Below, in pieces: positions 22,021 to 33,900 of a stretch of 64,000 nt of DNA. Positions within the stretch are counted from its first letter, which is position 1. Every line of letters begins with the position of its first letter. The DNA lies in the NCBI RefSeq assembly GCF_004337985.1, contig NW_021940922.1:372001-436000 (forward strand), given 5' to 3'. Position numbers and translations under genes: made by a program. Below the pieces are notes generated by a model. That model worked only from the letters and a program-made list of their open reading frames with translations, was not told the origin of the DNA and made no database searches. The DNA is from Pyricularia pennisetigena. Lineage: Eukaryota > Ascomycota > Sordariomycetes > Magnaporthales > Pyriculariaceae.

Positions 22021-24612
22021 TCATTTCCAGTCATCGTTCTGATAGTACGGGTGATCAAAACCCACGGGCTGCTTCTGGTTCAGCCGTCCGACCAGGTTCT
22101 GGTACGTCTGGTACTGCTTCTCGTCGAGCGCCGACAGCCCCGTGGACCGGTCGGAGCGGCGCGAGTCGAAGGCGGACTTGGGCAGGGTCGGGAACTGCGA
22201 CGGCATCCGGCCCGGGGCGTTTGACGTGTTGCCGGGCTGGGCAGGGCCGGGACCCGCGGATCGGCGCGAGAAGAAGCTGCGGATCGTGGTCCTGGCCCCG
22301 CTCATCACGGTGCTGCGCTCGGGGCCGTACAGGCGACTCTCCCAGTTGGGGCCGCGCTCGGTGGCCGAGGTCGGGTCTCGCTTGCGCTGGCGCCGGCAGA
22401 GGAAGAAGATTACGGCTGCGAGGAGGGCGACACCAACTGATTGGGGGGGGAGAGTAGCGGATGGCTGTCTGTTAGCGGGTGCAAGGGATAAGCAGTACAG
22501 GGTAGTTGAGCCAACGATGGTGGTTGGGAGAATATACTCACGAATGCTTCCAACTATAGCTCCAGCCATCATTCCTCCACTCATCTGAGGTTGAGGGTCG
22601 ATACTGGCAGGGGCGCTTGCCACTGGTTGCGCTGCATTGCTCTGTGGGACAGTCGGCGCGGCAGAGCTCCTCGCTGGCTCCAAAGGCAGAGTGGGCAGTG
22701 CCGTGGACGACGGGACAGCGCCGTTGACCTTGTCCCCTGCCCCGGCAGAAGACGGCGCCGGTGCCGGGCTCTGCACTGCACCATTGGCTCCTTCGGGGGT
22801 GGCAGCGGGAGTCTGCGGGGGAGTGGATTGGGCAGCCGGCTGCGTGGACTGTGCAGGGAGGGCAGTCGGTATCTGCGTGGACTGTGCAGGGAGGGCAGTC
22901 GGTGGCTGCGTGGACTGCGCGGGAAGGGATGTGGGTGGCTGTGTGGCCTGGGCGGGCGTCGAGCTAGTCGTCGCCTGGCCGGCCTTGGACTTGATCGACT
23001 TGGCCGACTTGGACGACCCGGACGATACGCTCGAGGCCGCACCGTCCTTCTTCTCCTGACGCTTCTCGAGATCGGCCAGCAGCTCGGCGAGGCTGTTGGG
23101 CTGTCTACCGATGGGGATGGACTTGGCTTCGAGGGCGGCCGGCCTCGCGGGGGCAGCCGGCGTCCCCGCTCTGCCTGCGTTCGAAGTGGCCGCAGAGTTG
23201 GCAGACTGCCCAGAAGCGACGCTCGTGGCATCATCCCTGCCGTTGGGGGCCCTGTTGGCTTGACGGCGATCGAGATCCGCCATCAGCTCGGACATGCTGC
23301 TGGGCTGCTCGCCAATAGCGATGGATTTGGCAACGATTCCGGCCGGCGCTGCAGGGCGTCCAGATGCCGGTGCAGCGGGAGCGCGCTGCCCGCCGTTGGA
23401 AGTAGCCGCCGAGTTGGCTGTGTTTCCTGAAGAAACGCTAGCGGCACCGTCTCGGCCTGGACGCCTGTCGTTGGCCTGTCGACGATCCAGGCTCACCAGG
23501 AAATCTGCCAGATCTTCAGAACGCCCGCTGATTGCCCGGACGGCTGGCGTCGCAGGAGCAGCCGGGGCGCGCTGCACGCCGTTGGAAGTGGCCGCCGAGT
23601 TGTTGGTTCCCTGCGTGTTGGCAGACTTCTGGGACGGCACGCTGGAGGCCTGGCTACCGACGGCCGGCCTGGCTTGGCGGCGGTTGATGTCGACCAAGAA
23701 GTCCACCAAGTCGTTGGACCGTCCGCTCAGAGCCAAGGCGGCTATGGGAGGAGTCGCTGCGGGGGGAGTCGCTTCGGGAGGGGTTGCTGCAGGAGGAGTG
23801 GTTGCCGCAGGAGGAGTGGTTGCCGCAGGAGGAGCCACCGCAGGAGGAGTAGTCGCCGCAGGAGGAGCCACTGCAGGAGGCGTCGTCGGGGTTGCGGAAG
23901 GAGGGGTGCGTTGTCCCCTCCCCTGGTTGGAAGATCCCGCGGAGCTCACGCTGGGTGCAGACTTGGTAGACTGTGCGGACGGCACGGACGAACCTGTGCC
24001 GCTGCGGCGAGCCTGGCGACGCTCAAGGCCGACCAAAAAGTCAACAAGATCTTCGGAGCGTCCATTGATAGCCTTGGCCGCAGGGGCTGCAGGCACAGCT
24101 GGCGCCGGAGCCACGGCCCCTCTGCCCGCATTCGAAGTCGCCCGGGAGTTGGCGCTGGCCGCAGACGGGGCCGACTGACCCGAAGCCACACTCGAAGCAT
24201 CATTGTCGACGGCGGGTGCGTTGGCTTGCCGGCGCTCGAGGTCCTCCACCAGCTCGGCCAAGCTTCTAGGTTGTGTCCCTATGGGGATCGCGGCCGCGGG
24301 GGACTGTTTCCCCGCTGCAGGGTCTGGCACGGGGGTTGTCGGGGTTGTCGTGGCCGTGTTGGCCGTGTTTGCGGACTGCGTGGACGCTTTGCTCGAGACA
24401 CCACCTCGGGCCGGATTTTGAGATTGGCGCCGCTCGAGATCGGCTACGAGCTCCGCTATGCTGTTGGGCTTTGACCCCACGGGGATATACATCTTGGCTC
24501 GCGACTTGGCTCCTTGTTTAAGGCTCTTGGAATTTCCGGGGTAGAGCGGACGATATATAGAAGGAAGAATAGACGATAGAATTGGTTCAACGAGTGAGGA
24601 CGACAACACCAA
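22021..24612 (-). CDS. Single-pass membrane protein with seven ELxxDLxRRQ repeats, unknown function
   Basis: Exons 24612-22542 and 22436-22021; the intron (gtgagt...aatcag) falls inside the membrane segment and its removal restores a smooth helix (GAIVGSILGVALLAAVIFFLCRRQRKR). The N-terminal ~500 residues hold seven short units separated by Ser/Ala/Thr/Gln/Pro-rich linkers. Two kinds of unit alternate in the order A-A-B-B-B-A-A. Kind A reads like IPIGxQPxSLAELxxDLERRQ; kind B like AIxGRSxDLxDFLVxLxRRQ. A Pro/Thr/Gln-rich stretch follows, then the membrane helix and a basic tail of about 110 residues. There is no signal peptide. The start may be the ATG at 24612 or, more naturally, at 24492 (MYIPVG), where the first unit begins. 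The layout recalls wall-stress sensors, but nothing else supports that. Unrecognised family. Confidence 0.75.
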   Translation of the reverse strand: MVLSSSLVEPILSSILPSIYRPLYPGNSKSLKQGAKSRAKMYIPVGSKPNSIAELVADLERRQSQNPARGGVSSKASTQSANTANTATTTPTTPVPDPAAGKQSPAAAIPIGTQPRSLAELVEDLERRQANAPAVDNDASSVASGQSAPSAASANSRATSNAGRGAVAPAPAVPAAPAAKAINGRSEDLVDFLVGLERRQARRSGTGSSVPSAQSTKSAPSVSSAGSSNQGRGQRTPPSATPTTPPAVAPPAATTPPAVAPPAATTPPAATTPPAATPPEATPPAATPPIAALALSGRSNDLVDFLVDINRRQARPAVGSQASSVPSQKSANTQGTNNSAATSNGVQRAPAAPATPAVRAISGRSEDLADFLVSLDRRQANDRRPGRDGAASVSSGNTANSAATSNGGQRAPAAPASGRPAAPAGIVAKSIAIGEQPSSMSELMADLDRRQANRAPNGRDDATSVASGQSANSAATSNAGRAGTPAAPARPAALEAKSIPIGRQPNSLAELLADLEKRQEKKDGAASSVSSGSSKSAKSIKSKAGQATTSSTPAQATQPPTSLPAQSTQPPTALPAQSTQIPTALPAQSTQPAAQSTPPQTPAATPEGANGAVQSPAPAPSSAGAGDKVNGAVPSSTALPTLPLEPARSSAAPTVPQSNAAQPVASAPASIDPQPQMSGGMMAGAIVGSIREYILPTTIVGSTTLYCLSLAPANRQPSATLPPQSVGVALLAAVIFFLCRRQRKRDPTSATERGPNWESRLYGPERSTVMSGARTTIRSFFSRRSAGPGPAQPGNTSNAPGRMPSQFPTLPKSAFDSRRSDRSTGLSALDEKQYQTYQNLVGRLNQKQPVGFDHPYYQNDDWK

Positions 24613-25541
24613 AGAAAAAGAAGCCTACAATAAAAAGAGAGATCCTGCGCACAGCACTAAAGATAAAAAAAAACAATACAAAACAAAAATAAATAATAAA
24701 AAAAAAAAAAAAAGGACGAAAGATGGACAAGAAAACTCGGGAAAATCTGCAGCCAGCTGCTCGCGAACGATAAAGACAGGATCAAATAAATACAGAACAT
24801 CAAAAACAACAACAACAAAAACAACAGAACCCGTGTGGGAGATCTCGAGACAAAACTACAACCCAAACATCCCGCCAGACCAACTGCAACTCTAGAGTAA
24901 CAGACACCACTTGTGGCCCCACGGTAGGGGGGAAATGAGAGGCCGCTGCGACAAAAGGCAGAATTCCTACGTCTGCCAAGTTTTTCTCAATTGCCAAGTC
25001 CATAGGTGTGGAAGTTATTCGCGACAATAGAGTTACTTGGCTCTTGGCGTCCCCCAAGCATCAAACATTGGCTGGAGCGCCCTCTTTTTTTTTTTTTTCT
25101 TGTCTTTTTTGGAATCCCGAATAAAAAAAAAACACTCCATAATGGCGTTTGGTTGGCTACAAGATGCCCCGAGCCGTCCTCCACTTGCATGGGATTTCCG
25201 CCCCACCAGTCGGTGGAGTGCTTATCTTATTCTCATTTCTGCTTCTTCTCCATAGGCCTGTCCTCATGAGGTATGTGGTCGCGTGCCTTATTCCCTCTCT
25301 CGTTTCGACTTGAACTTGAAGGGCAAGAAGGGTTCAGCAGACTGGGGTATGGAAAAAGAAAAAAGGAAAAAGTACGGTAATAACTACCACCCAGGAAGCA
25401 GCACAACCATCCCTTGTTTGATCGCCAAACCCAGTCCCGCTAGTCCCCGATGCAAAAAGAACAAGCCCCAATCAGAACATGGCATTTTGGCACCGGGAAT
25501 CACTTTGCAGTATTAATCCGCGGCAGTGCCATGTTTCTTCC

Positions 25542-25583
<42 letters not shown>

Positions 25584-25758
25584 TCATTGTTAACCTCAGC
25601 CGTCAAAAGGCGAATCTGTACTCAAAATTGTAAGCGTTAAGCTTTTTTTTTTCTACTGTAGTTGGTGAAAACCTCCTGGAGGTTGTGGTTGCAATTACAA
25701 CTGAATGTGCATTATTAAATTGTACGATTAGCAATAGTCTTTTTTTTTTTATTTTTTT
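24613..25758. other. Intergenic region with simple repeats
   Basis: A-rich and CAA-rich stretches (24660-24830), poly-T and poly-A runs near 25085 and 25123, and the hexamer repeat at 25540-25583. No gene supported. Confidence 0.4.
25540..25583. repeat. (CCCTGT)n microsatellite
   Basis: CCCTGT repeated about seven times without interruption. Confidence 0.9.
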
Positions 25759-27417
25759 TTATACATGCTCCGCCAACGACCTCCGTTCCACATCTTGACA
25801 TCTTTCCCTTGATCCGACCGACAAGCTGGGCGATGGAGGTCGAATAGACTCCTGTATGGGTCTTGATGATTCTCGACTGGGAGCTCTATGCGGTGCGGTG
25901 TTGGTGGTTGCCGAAAGTTCCATCTCCGTCTGTCGCGTATACGTGTGAAAGCGCAGGCCGCTGCGCCGGCCTGAAGCATCAGAAGTCGTTACCCCCGTCC
26001 GTGTCGTTTTCTCATGTACCAGACCGCACATGTGCCTGCAGAAAGGTCGAAGTGCCGGGAGGCACGCGCAGATGATCCCTGCCCAAAGCTCCACGACGCT
26101 GTCATGACAAACAGATGGTCAGTCTTGCCGGGTCGTATTCTTGCCGGGTCGTATTCTTGCCTGGTCGTATCTTGACGGGTCGTATTCTTGACGGGGTCTT
26201 TCGCAGCTGCATTACTCACCACCACATAGACGTGTCGGAAAATGACCAGAGGGAGACATCTTTCGAAAGCATCATGAAAGATTCATAAGACTTGTATGCG
26301 CGGTACACGCTGACGCTAAAGACGCTGGGAATTATTGCAAGATCATTTGCTAATTAGCAAAGCAATTCATCGCTCTTCTATCCCCAAAGCCTCACCAACG
26401 ACGTTGGGGAGAGACGCAGGCAAAACTCACAAACCACCCGCCATCAGGATCGCAAGAACCCCAATCTTTTTTGCCCTGCCGACTTGCAGGGGCCGCAGTA
26501 TCCACATGGGAAGTAGCAGTATCACCAGGTCCGTGAACGAGTTGATCATGGCGGTTGCGACCCAAATCTCACCCAGCGAGGTGCATGTGGGCACGCTGGA
26601 GATGTCCGTCCCAAATAGGTCCACAAGACCCCGGAGGCCGGCGGCGCAGGCCATGGTGCCGCCGGCGAGTATTATACATTGGATAATCGACAGGACCAAG
26701 GTGGCGTAGGCAACGATTCGGATTGCGCGGGGGCTGGCGGTTGTGGTGAAGTTGAGGAGGTAGAGTATTACGGAGGCTTTGGCGAGCGCGGTGGCGATGC
26801 AGTAAGCCGGCATGGAGACGAGGCCGTTGAGCTGAAATAAAAACAAAAGTTTTGACAACACCGTTAGGGAAGAACACATCTAGCAGGGAAACAAGTCGGA
26901 TCGAGGAAGACGGAAAGCCTACCTTGGACAAATATACGCTATTCAGAAGGGAAGCCGTTCCGGTCGTCACTTCATATATGCCAAAGATGACTGAGAACCA
27001 ACGTGTTAGCTTGGACAGTGGGCAGTATTCTGGCGAGCAAGCAACTAACAATAAGCCTCGGTGGCTGCGAATATCACCCCGAAAACCTTGACGTCGCCTG
27101 GGTTAGCTATTGCACATTGCATGCTATGGATGTTGAGCATGTGCTTACTGCAGCAAGGGCGATGAGCGCTGGGAGTCGTCGAACAAATTATCGTCAGCTG
27201 GCGCTCACGGGAGAGTGCAAAATCGGCGATTCCATCAATAACACTCACTGTCAGTCGTCCTCCATCGACGAAAGATGAAGCTGGCCGTCCAAAGTCGAAG
27301 CAGCAGAATAGGTAGTGATAACGCCGGAAGGATACAACACGAGTAATACCATAGTCGTGTTGTATCAGGGTGGGTTAATGGGAGCGAATCCCGTGTTGCG
27401 CGGCGGGGGATCAGCAT
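25759..27417 (-). CDS. SAT4/Pth11-like seven-helix integral membrane protein (fungal rhodopsin domain)
   Basis: Seven exons on the minus strand: 27417-27249, 27168-27149, 27086-27050, 26990-26923, 26831-26431, 26324-26220 and 26098-25759. All phases agree, giving 379 residues. Helix 1 is YYSCCILPALSLPILLLRLW; then LIALAAVFGVIF, IFGIYEVTTGTASLLNSVYLSK, the helix pair in VSMPAYCIATALAKASVILYLL, and the family ending VVELWAGIICACLPALRPF, followed by a hydrophilic tail. The fourth loop carries PTCTSLGEIWVATAMINSFTD and LPMWILRPLQVGRAKKIG, characteristic of PF20684. There is no CFEM domain, so it is not Pth11 itself. Such proteins sit in the plasma membrane and some act in surface sensing; the ligand is unknown. 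Exon 2 is only 20 nt and intron 6 holds a minisatellite. Confidence 0.85.
26125..26198. repeat. 16-bp minisatellite inside an intron
   Basis: TTGCCGGGTCGTATTC and close variants, about 4.7 copies, filling most of intron 6 (26099-26219) of the SAT4-like gene. Confidence 0.85.
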
Positions 27418-28460
27418 GGTCTTGTGTTAACCTTGCTTGTCGTTCGAGATCGAGACACTCCCGGGACACCGGTTACAGGTGTAGACGGAGCTCGAATGGA
27501 CGGTCGATTTCTCAAGACAAGATCTTCAATGATCACTTTGCCGCGGTAGGCCTCTGCAGATGGATGGGTATATAGCAACTCGCACAAGGACAGCTGTGCA
27601 GAGATAAGAGCAAGCTGCATGTCGCCTTGCCTGTCAAATCTGACGGCCCTTGGGGTAGCAGCAACTATCGGCTGGCTCTGCGATGAGAATAGCTGCTAGT
27701 GCAAGGGCGGATCAAGGGTTAGTGTAACTTGACAGGCCTAGCAATCCGGGGCGCATGGACTGGAGTGAGACGTTGATTGGTCTTGTTGATAGCCTAAACC
27801 GAAAGTCGCCATAGTCGCTCACTAGAGCAGAGAGTCCCAGGACTGGCGCTGGCCAAAGGTACCGGTAGTAGATTCTGGTCCAAAGTCACTAGACTGAGTC
27901 AATGGCTGAGGAAATCCCAGCAAACACGTGGTATAGATTGTTTTGCTCCAAATAGGCGAGAATCGTATGACATGGCTTGCTTTGCAAGACACTTAACATG
28001 AATAAATTTTACACCAATTGACCAGGTTGCTGATGGGCGGTTTCGCCAGAAAAGCTATGAGGGGTTCAGTTAGAGTTCCACAATGGGACCGGGAAATTTG
28101 CATGCTAAAATGCTTCAAATTATTGCTCGTAGAAGGAAGATAGCGAATTACGTTTGCCTCTGGTCCCCTGGTGAATTTGCCGCTTTAAAAAAGCGCGCAA
28201 TAGCTTTCAAGTCAAGCTTGGCGAATGGAATAGTTAAGGACGCAATAGGGCAATGAAATAAGAACTTGGAACTAGTTGATCGGTAAGGCAGGCTGAGGTC
28301 GAGCGAGGTGCGCATAACCGTTAGAAACTGTGGCAGCAAACAGAACAGATGCAATACTTGGACACAATCGGGTTGTTGAACGCTAGACGGGATAAAACAA
28401 AACGAAATAAAAAAGACAAGAAAAAAAAAGAGACGACGATAAGGATAAGCTACCGGTAGA
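27418..28460. other. Intergenic, no gene supported
   Basis: Short ORFs only. The stretch separates two genes that both read leftward. Confidence 0.4.
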
Positions 28461-29841
28461 CTAGTCGTCACCACCTTCAGTAACCTTCTTCAACCGTTCA
28501 GCTGATGGCGCCGTGGACCACCAAATGTCCTCCAGATCGTCGTTCCCAGCGTCCGCCGCCACACCCTCTCCCTTGACGCCGCGGGTGATGCGCCTGAGCG
28601 GCATGGTGCCCGAGTCGACTATCCACCACAACTCATCCGCAAGGACCTCGATGGCGACCTTGAACACGTCACGAAACCAGGCCGACTCGACATGCTCGTC
28701 AGGCACGCCGCGGTCGGGTGAGGCGGCGACTGCGTAGATCCAGGGGGCGGGGTTTCTGCCGCGCCGCGAGGCCGTGGTTGGGAGGTCCTCGGGCGCCAAT
28801 GCGAGCACTGAATCGACGACTTGATCCGTTGCGGAGAGGAAGACTGGTTGGCTGAAGCCTGGCGAGAGCGTGGATTGAAGCTCTTGGAATTTGCTTTTGG
28901 GGTTGAACCAATTGGGGTTAGCGCAGATTCTCCCCCACGAGCTGTCAATGACGTCACATTGATGACCGTCTGAGGCTGATTTTGATTCTGCCAACCAAAT
29001 GCCGAAAGGAACGAGTGCAGGCCAAAGAAAGAGAAAAAAAAAAACAGGGGCAAGACAATCTGCCCAAACAAAAAAGATCAAGCCACACTTGAACAGATGA
29101 GGAGCAACCCGAAACAATCAACAGGCTGCAATGGAACAAGAGAAAAAAAAAAAAAAAAACTCACCCCCTGAGGATCTGCACATCCGCACCATCCAGCGCG
29201 GGGTCCTCAATCCAGCGCACCTCAAACATCTCGCGCGCTTTAGATGCCGCTTCCCCACTGCCGCCACTATCGCTTCCGCCGCCGCCGCTGCTGTTGTTGT
29301 TGCTGCTGCTTCTGCCATTCTCGACAGCCCAATCGAAGGGCACCTCGAGGATGCGTTGAAACTGCGCCCGGAACTGCTGCCACCTCTGCTCGGCGCCATT
29401 CCCTCCATAGCATCCCGTCCGTACACCGACGAAACCCCAGGGTTGGCCCTCGTGTCGCTTCCTCCACTGCTTGAGCCAGCTAGGCGCCACCGTGTCGACG
29501 TTGGTGCTGCTCACGCTCGCTCTGCGGTCGCGCGGGTTGCTGGTGTAGGTATCGAGCATCGTTGGACCGCCCGACAGCCTCCTCTCGAAATTGTGCTTGG
29601 ACATGGCCGCCGCGCCGTGCTCGCCCAGAACATCCCTCAGTCCCGCCTGCATCTTGTCCAGCTCGCCCTCGGGCAGCGACAATATGTCCTCTGCTGTCGC
29701 GTCACTGTATCTCTGATAGTTCCAGCCCTCCGGCCAGTAGCTGCTTGAATGGTCGCCATAGTGCATGTGCTCGGGCTCGGTGGGCCCAGGACCCTTGGCA
29801 AGGGGATTCAGAATGTTGTTACCACTGATGCTCTGCGCCAT
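28461..29841 (-). CDS. Conserved fungal protein of unknown function (385 aa)
   Basis: Two exons, 29841-29165 and 28941-28461, joined in phase (GG|C). The first half has a low-complexity Ser/Asn/Gly/Glu linker (around 29255-29310) after a WGFVGVRTGCYGGNGAEQRW block; the second continues FEVRWIEDPALDGADVQILRG into SWGRICANPNW. Tandem blocks of the type W-G-F-V-x-x-R-T and V-x-W-x-E-D-P-A-L-D-G-A are, from memory, common in uncharacterised ascomycete proteins. No signal peptide, membrane segment or catalytic motif is visible. The intron starts gtgag followed by a long T run. The model is good; no function can be given. Confidence 0.75.
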
Positions 29842-31807
29842 TGTGAATGAATGTATTGATATTGATGATGAAAGGATGGTCAGACAGCAATGAATGGACC
29901 AGACCTGGAGTGATTTAAACGAACCAGGGACTGCGTTACTTGCACAAAGATAAGACGTCTATCTGCCTTGCCCCAAGGTTCCTCCGTACCTTAGTCTTCT
30001 GTACCTCCCGTTAGTCCTATGGCGATCCGACCTTATCATTTGATCTACCTCACCCGAAGCTGTCAAATCATCACACGTGATGGCTAGTCCCCCACCATGT
30101 CCTATTTTTTTTGCCTTTGTGCTAATGTACCTAGCAGGGCCTCCTCCGTGGTAGACCCCATTCCTCAGGTAGTCCGTCTGAGGTACCTGTGTCGAAGACA
30201 ACAAAACAGGTCAAGCTTGTGCGGAGAAATGACGCTTTTGCAAGATTGAACCGGGGGCATTTTGAAAGTCTGTTTTCCCCCACACACACGGATAGCTGCC
30301 CTGAATTATCGCCAGCATGACCGCCGCCACCCCTGGGCACAGCCCTGCTTTTAACGACGTCACGACGTAGCTCTCGTTTAGATGCGATGATGCGCAAGCG
30401 TTCCCGGAGGTTTCTGAAAAAAAAAAAAAAATGCCGTGGCTGTAAACACACGACCCATAATGCTTCTTTTTGGTTCGGTGCGATTGATCTTCCACCATCC
30501 CCATCTACCGCAACGCTTCACAGTCTTCCATACCAGCCCCCCGGCCACCTGCCAAGCTGCGCCGCTGTGTGACAAGCCAGGGGGTGAACGGGTAGCTTGC
30601 CCAACGAGATTGATCCAAGCCAAGCTAAGCTTAGTCGACGTGAAACTTGGCTCAACACGCCAAGCCACTTCGACTTTGGGATAGATGCTGGGATAGCGCA
30701 AGACAGTCGCGGTTTTTTTTTTTTTTCGATTGGGTGTTCGTATGGCTAGAGGTCGACCAAGGGACGAGTCGGCGAGGCGAACAATTTCAATTTGTTCAAA
30801 AGCCATTTGCCTGGGGTATTTTTGTGACGGGCAATACGAGTCGATAGGGACCTATCAAGGATGGAGGGTAGTCCGACTGAAAATCAATGAATTGCAGTTC
30901 CTCCGGCAAACATCACCAGATTTCATTTTCAACTTGACCATGTCTTTTTCGGCAAGGAGATGCCATCTACCAGCTCACCGCCAGTTGACCCTTGTATTGC
31001 AAATGGACGATCTCCTATGTCTGCCATTTCACGGTCGCGCAAGGCCTTCCTTTGCAGGCCGTAGCGGGCGGAAGGCATGTCCTCGCTTCCCGACGCTACT
31101 GTCAACCTGCCAACGCTTCGCCTCCCATCGCGTTAGAGCACTAGAGCCTGGGAATAAATCAAGATGACCGCCTGTCGCTCCAGCACATGCCTGGGCAAAG
31201 TGGATGGAGCTCATGCTCTGCCTGACACACCTACATGTCCAATAGACCCAGGCAAATGTTCCAGAAACTCGAGAAACAGTCAGCATGGCTGCCTGCCGGA
31301 CAAGGCCAAAAAAAAAANNNNNNNNNNNNNNNNNNNNNNNNNNNNNNNNNNNNNNNNNNNNNNNNNAAAAAAAAAGGAAAAAGAAACCGTGATGCTGAAG
31401 ATCAACAGCAACAACACCTTAGCATTCCTGGCGATTCAGCAGGCAGGGATTCAGGAACGAATGTGAACTTGCGTCTTGTCAATCATAAACTTTAGCATAA
31501 CAAAGACAGACCTCTACTGTAGATTGAAAGATACTATCATACTAACAATCATAGTAGAGAATGAGACACCACCAAAAACAACATAAAGAGTGGAATGAAC
31601 CTGTCCCTTCCCAAGCACAAACACCGCCTGAGAACTAAACATGTTGAGTCATTGGATCCGATCAATGGCCTAACTCAAACATACACTCACTGGTGATTCA
31701 AGTCCAAAGCAGGCCAGCACTAAGACAAAGAGTACACAGCTATTCAATGCGAGAGAAACCGTCTAACAAATTGTCGCCAGACTCGGCATGAATGCCTTAC
31801 ACCAATC
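29842..31807. other. 2-kb intergenic region with an assembly gap
   Basis: ORFs here are short or run through homopolymers and show no family features. The gap at 31318-31366 sits in an A run. Confidence 0.4.
31318..31366. other. Assembly gap (49 N) inside an A run
   Basis: N run flanked by A10 and A9. Confidence 0.99.
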
Positions 31808-33900
31808 TCAGATGCTCTCGCAGCGATCCTGCGCCGCGAAGGTAGTAGCTCTTAATCTAGGGCTGACACGCCTAGGCTCGTCCTCCTCATCGATAGCCTT
31901 GCTTCTGGCAGGGGTAAAATTGCGTAAACGCTTGTTGCACCTGTCAGGAGCAGCTTCTCCCAAAGGCACAATGGTATTGTTTGCACCAGAAGCCGTTGCC
32001 GTCATCACAGGCGCAGCATTTACCTCCGTGAGATTAGAGAAAGAAGCCAAGAGATCGCCCGATGAACAGGCCCGGGAGCCAGTCGAAGATGAATAGAACG
32101 GCTTGTCATTGTTTGCTTCGGGAGGACCTCTCGGCACCGCATGTGGCGGTAGCATATGAAAGCTCTGCTGAGAAGGCGTGCTGATATCGGAGGCCACAGC
32201 AGCAGCGACTTCTGCAACCGTGAATGCAGATGATGAGAAGTTTCGCTTATCCAAAATCTCGACGCAAGGCGAATGGATAGCTGGTGAGCACGGTGCGGCA
32301 AAATTGCTGAATTTGCGTGTCTCCTTGCGCGACTTGACCTCGGAAGCTGGCAGAGGAACCATGTGTGGCTGAACTGGCAACGGATAAGGCTGATTGAGCA
32401 ACGAATGCGTCAGGGACGCCGCAAGATCGCCGGGAATCGCCGAGTTTGGCAGGTTGAACGAGAAACCAGGAGCTTGGTGGAGTTAGTGACTTGACTTGGT
32501 GACAAAACGAGGTCAAGCACTTACGGTAGCTGCAATCCATGGGTCCAACAATCGGTGTGTTGGTAGGTGCTTTCACGTGAGCGGGAGCAAAAGCTTCCTC
32601 GGTCATGACTGCAGTAGGGACGTTGCTGGGTTCAAGCATGACCGTGTTATAACCGCTCGCAGAAGAAGAGTAATCAGGCACAGTCCCAAAATCGGGCATG
32701 CTGGTGTCAGTGCTTGATCTCCTTGCAGTCCTCATGTTGTAAGCACTCTTGTTAAGGCCGGCATACCACTTGATGGACGCATCACTACACGAGACGGGAA
32801 TCGGCGTTCCACCGACTACCGGGGTGGTAAGTTGCGAGAACAATGGTATTGACTGGTTAAAAGGTTGGTTGTTTATCAACCCCGGTGGGCCAGAAGGCGT
32901 TGTGAGCTGGTGTGTGGGGGTTGAGAAGCTTGGCCCTCCTATGTTGGCTGTAGCCATAGACTGGCGGCGGGGAGAATGTCCATGGGACTCGGCACCGTCT
33001 CCAGGTCGATACGAGGGGACTGGCCGGTTTTCCGCACTGGGAATTCCTTTCCACATAGAGGGATTTGGCCAGGCAATCCTATTGGCTTCCAGGATATCTT
33101 GATTGATCGTTTCTCATGAGCCCAGATCTTGCGCCGCGACTGGTCTAGGTAGGAGGATATCTTACCAAGAGGAGCATGTTGAAAAGAGAACGCAACTACG
33201 TTCTTAACCCGCTCGATAGGGTTCGTCAAGGAATCCCGTGGAAATCCTTCGCTGATGACTATCTTAATTCGACCAATATCGTCGCTTGGGTGCCAGTGGT
33301 CGTGGTATAGAAGCTCTCGACGGAAAGGTGGAAAACGGAAAGGCTCCAGCTCGCCTGACTTGGTAAATTCTGAAGTTGACCACGGGTAAGATTAGGTCTC
33401 CCAAGAAAGGTCTCACTTTCGGATCTCAGAAAACATTTACCAAAAGTGGTCGTTATCAGGCAGGGCCAATCCCCATTGCGAGCAAAGGACGTCGATCTAT
33501 CATAGAGTCTGGAGATTAGCATCCCGCAGAAGACGTGGCAATGGTGTTGGGTGGTGCAGAGCAAATCTTCTTACGAGACCAGGCGGCCGTCGATGTAGAT
33601 CCGGGCCTCGAATTGCACCAGTTCTGTGTGTTTGCTGAAGTTCTTGGTATACTGACTGATCTCAGGTGTGCGCCAGCTATGGATCGAGACGTGGAAGGGT
33701 GTCCCAGTAGGAAGACTTGGAACAAAGCATGTCATGACAGGAAGGCCAGGTGATCCATGTCCATGAGGGATTTCGTAGTCAGCAACGACATGGCAAGCGA
33801 CCTTGAATTCCTTCAACGGCACTTTGACTGTCTGGGTTGAGCCGGGCGCGATGGTTCGATCCGAGGGGAAGATGAGTATGTCCCAGTCTTCGTACCGCAT
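31808..33900 (-). CDS. Conserved fungal protein of unknown function (616 aa)
   Basis: Five exons: 33900-33575, 33508-33441, 33369-33166, 33112-32525 and 32472-31808; all phases agree. The start is the ATG at 33900 (MRYEDWDILIFPS), after which the protein looks conserved. The first ~240 residues form a folded, beta-rich domain (VPLKEFKVACHVV, LPVMTCFVPSLP, FHVSIHSW, FEARIYIDGRLV, GRIKIVISEGFP, ERVKNVVAFSFQHAPLE). The remaining ~375 residues are Ser/Thr/Pro-rich and probably disordered, with a basic C-terminus (RCNKRLRNFTPARSK). I know similar N-terminal domains only as hypothetical proteins of ascomycetes. A nuclear scaffold or regulatory role would be a guess. Confidence 0.75.

Noticed and set aside
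22142..24474. Several plus-strand ORFs over the repeat membrane protein gene
   Set aside because: They are low-complexity Gly/Arg frames produced by the GC-rich repeats on the other strand; no starts or splice sites agree.
30378..30806. Minus-strand ORF of 142 codons
   Set aside because: It runs through poly-A/T stretches (Lys and Phe runs) and has no conserved features.
30910..31167. Plus-strand ORF beginning MSFSARRC
   Set aside because: Looks secondary and has no support from neighbours or motifs.
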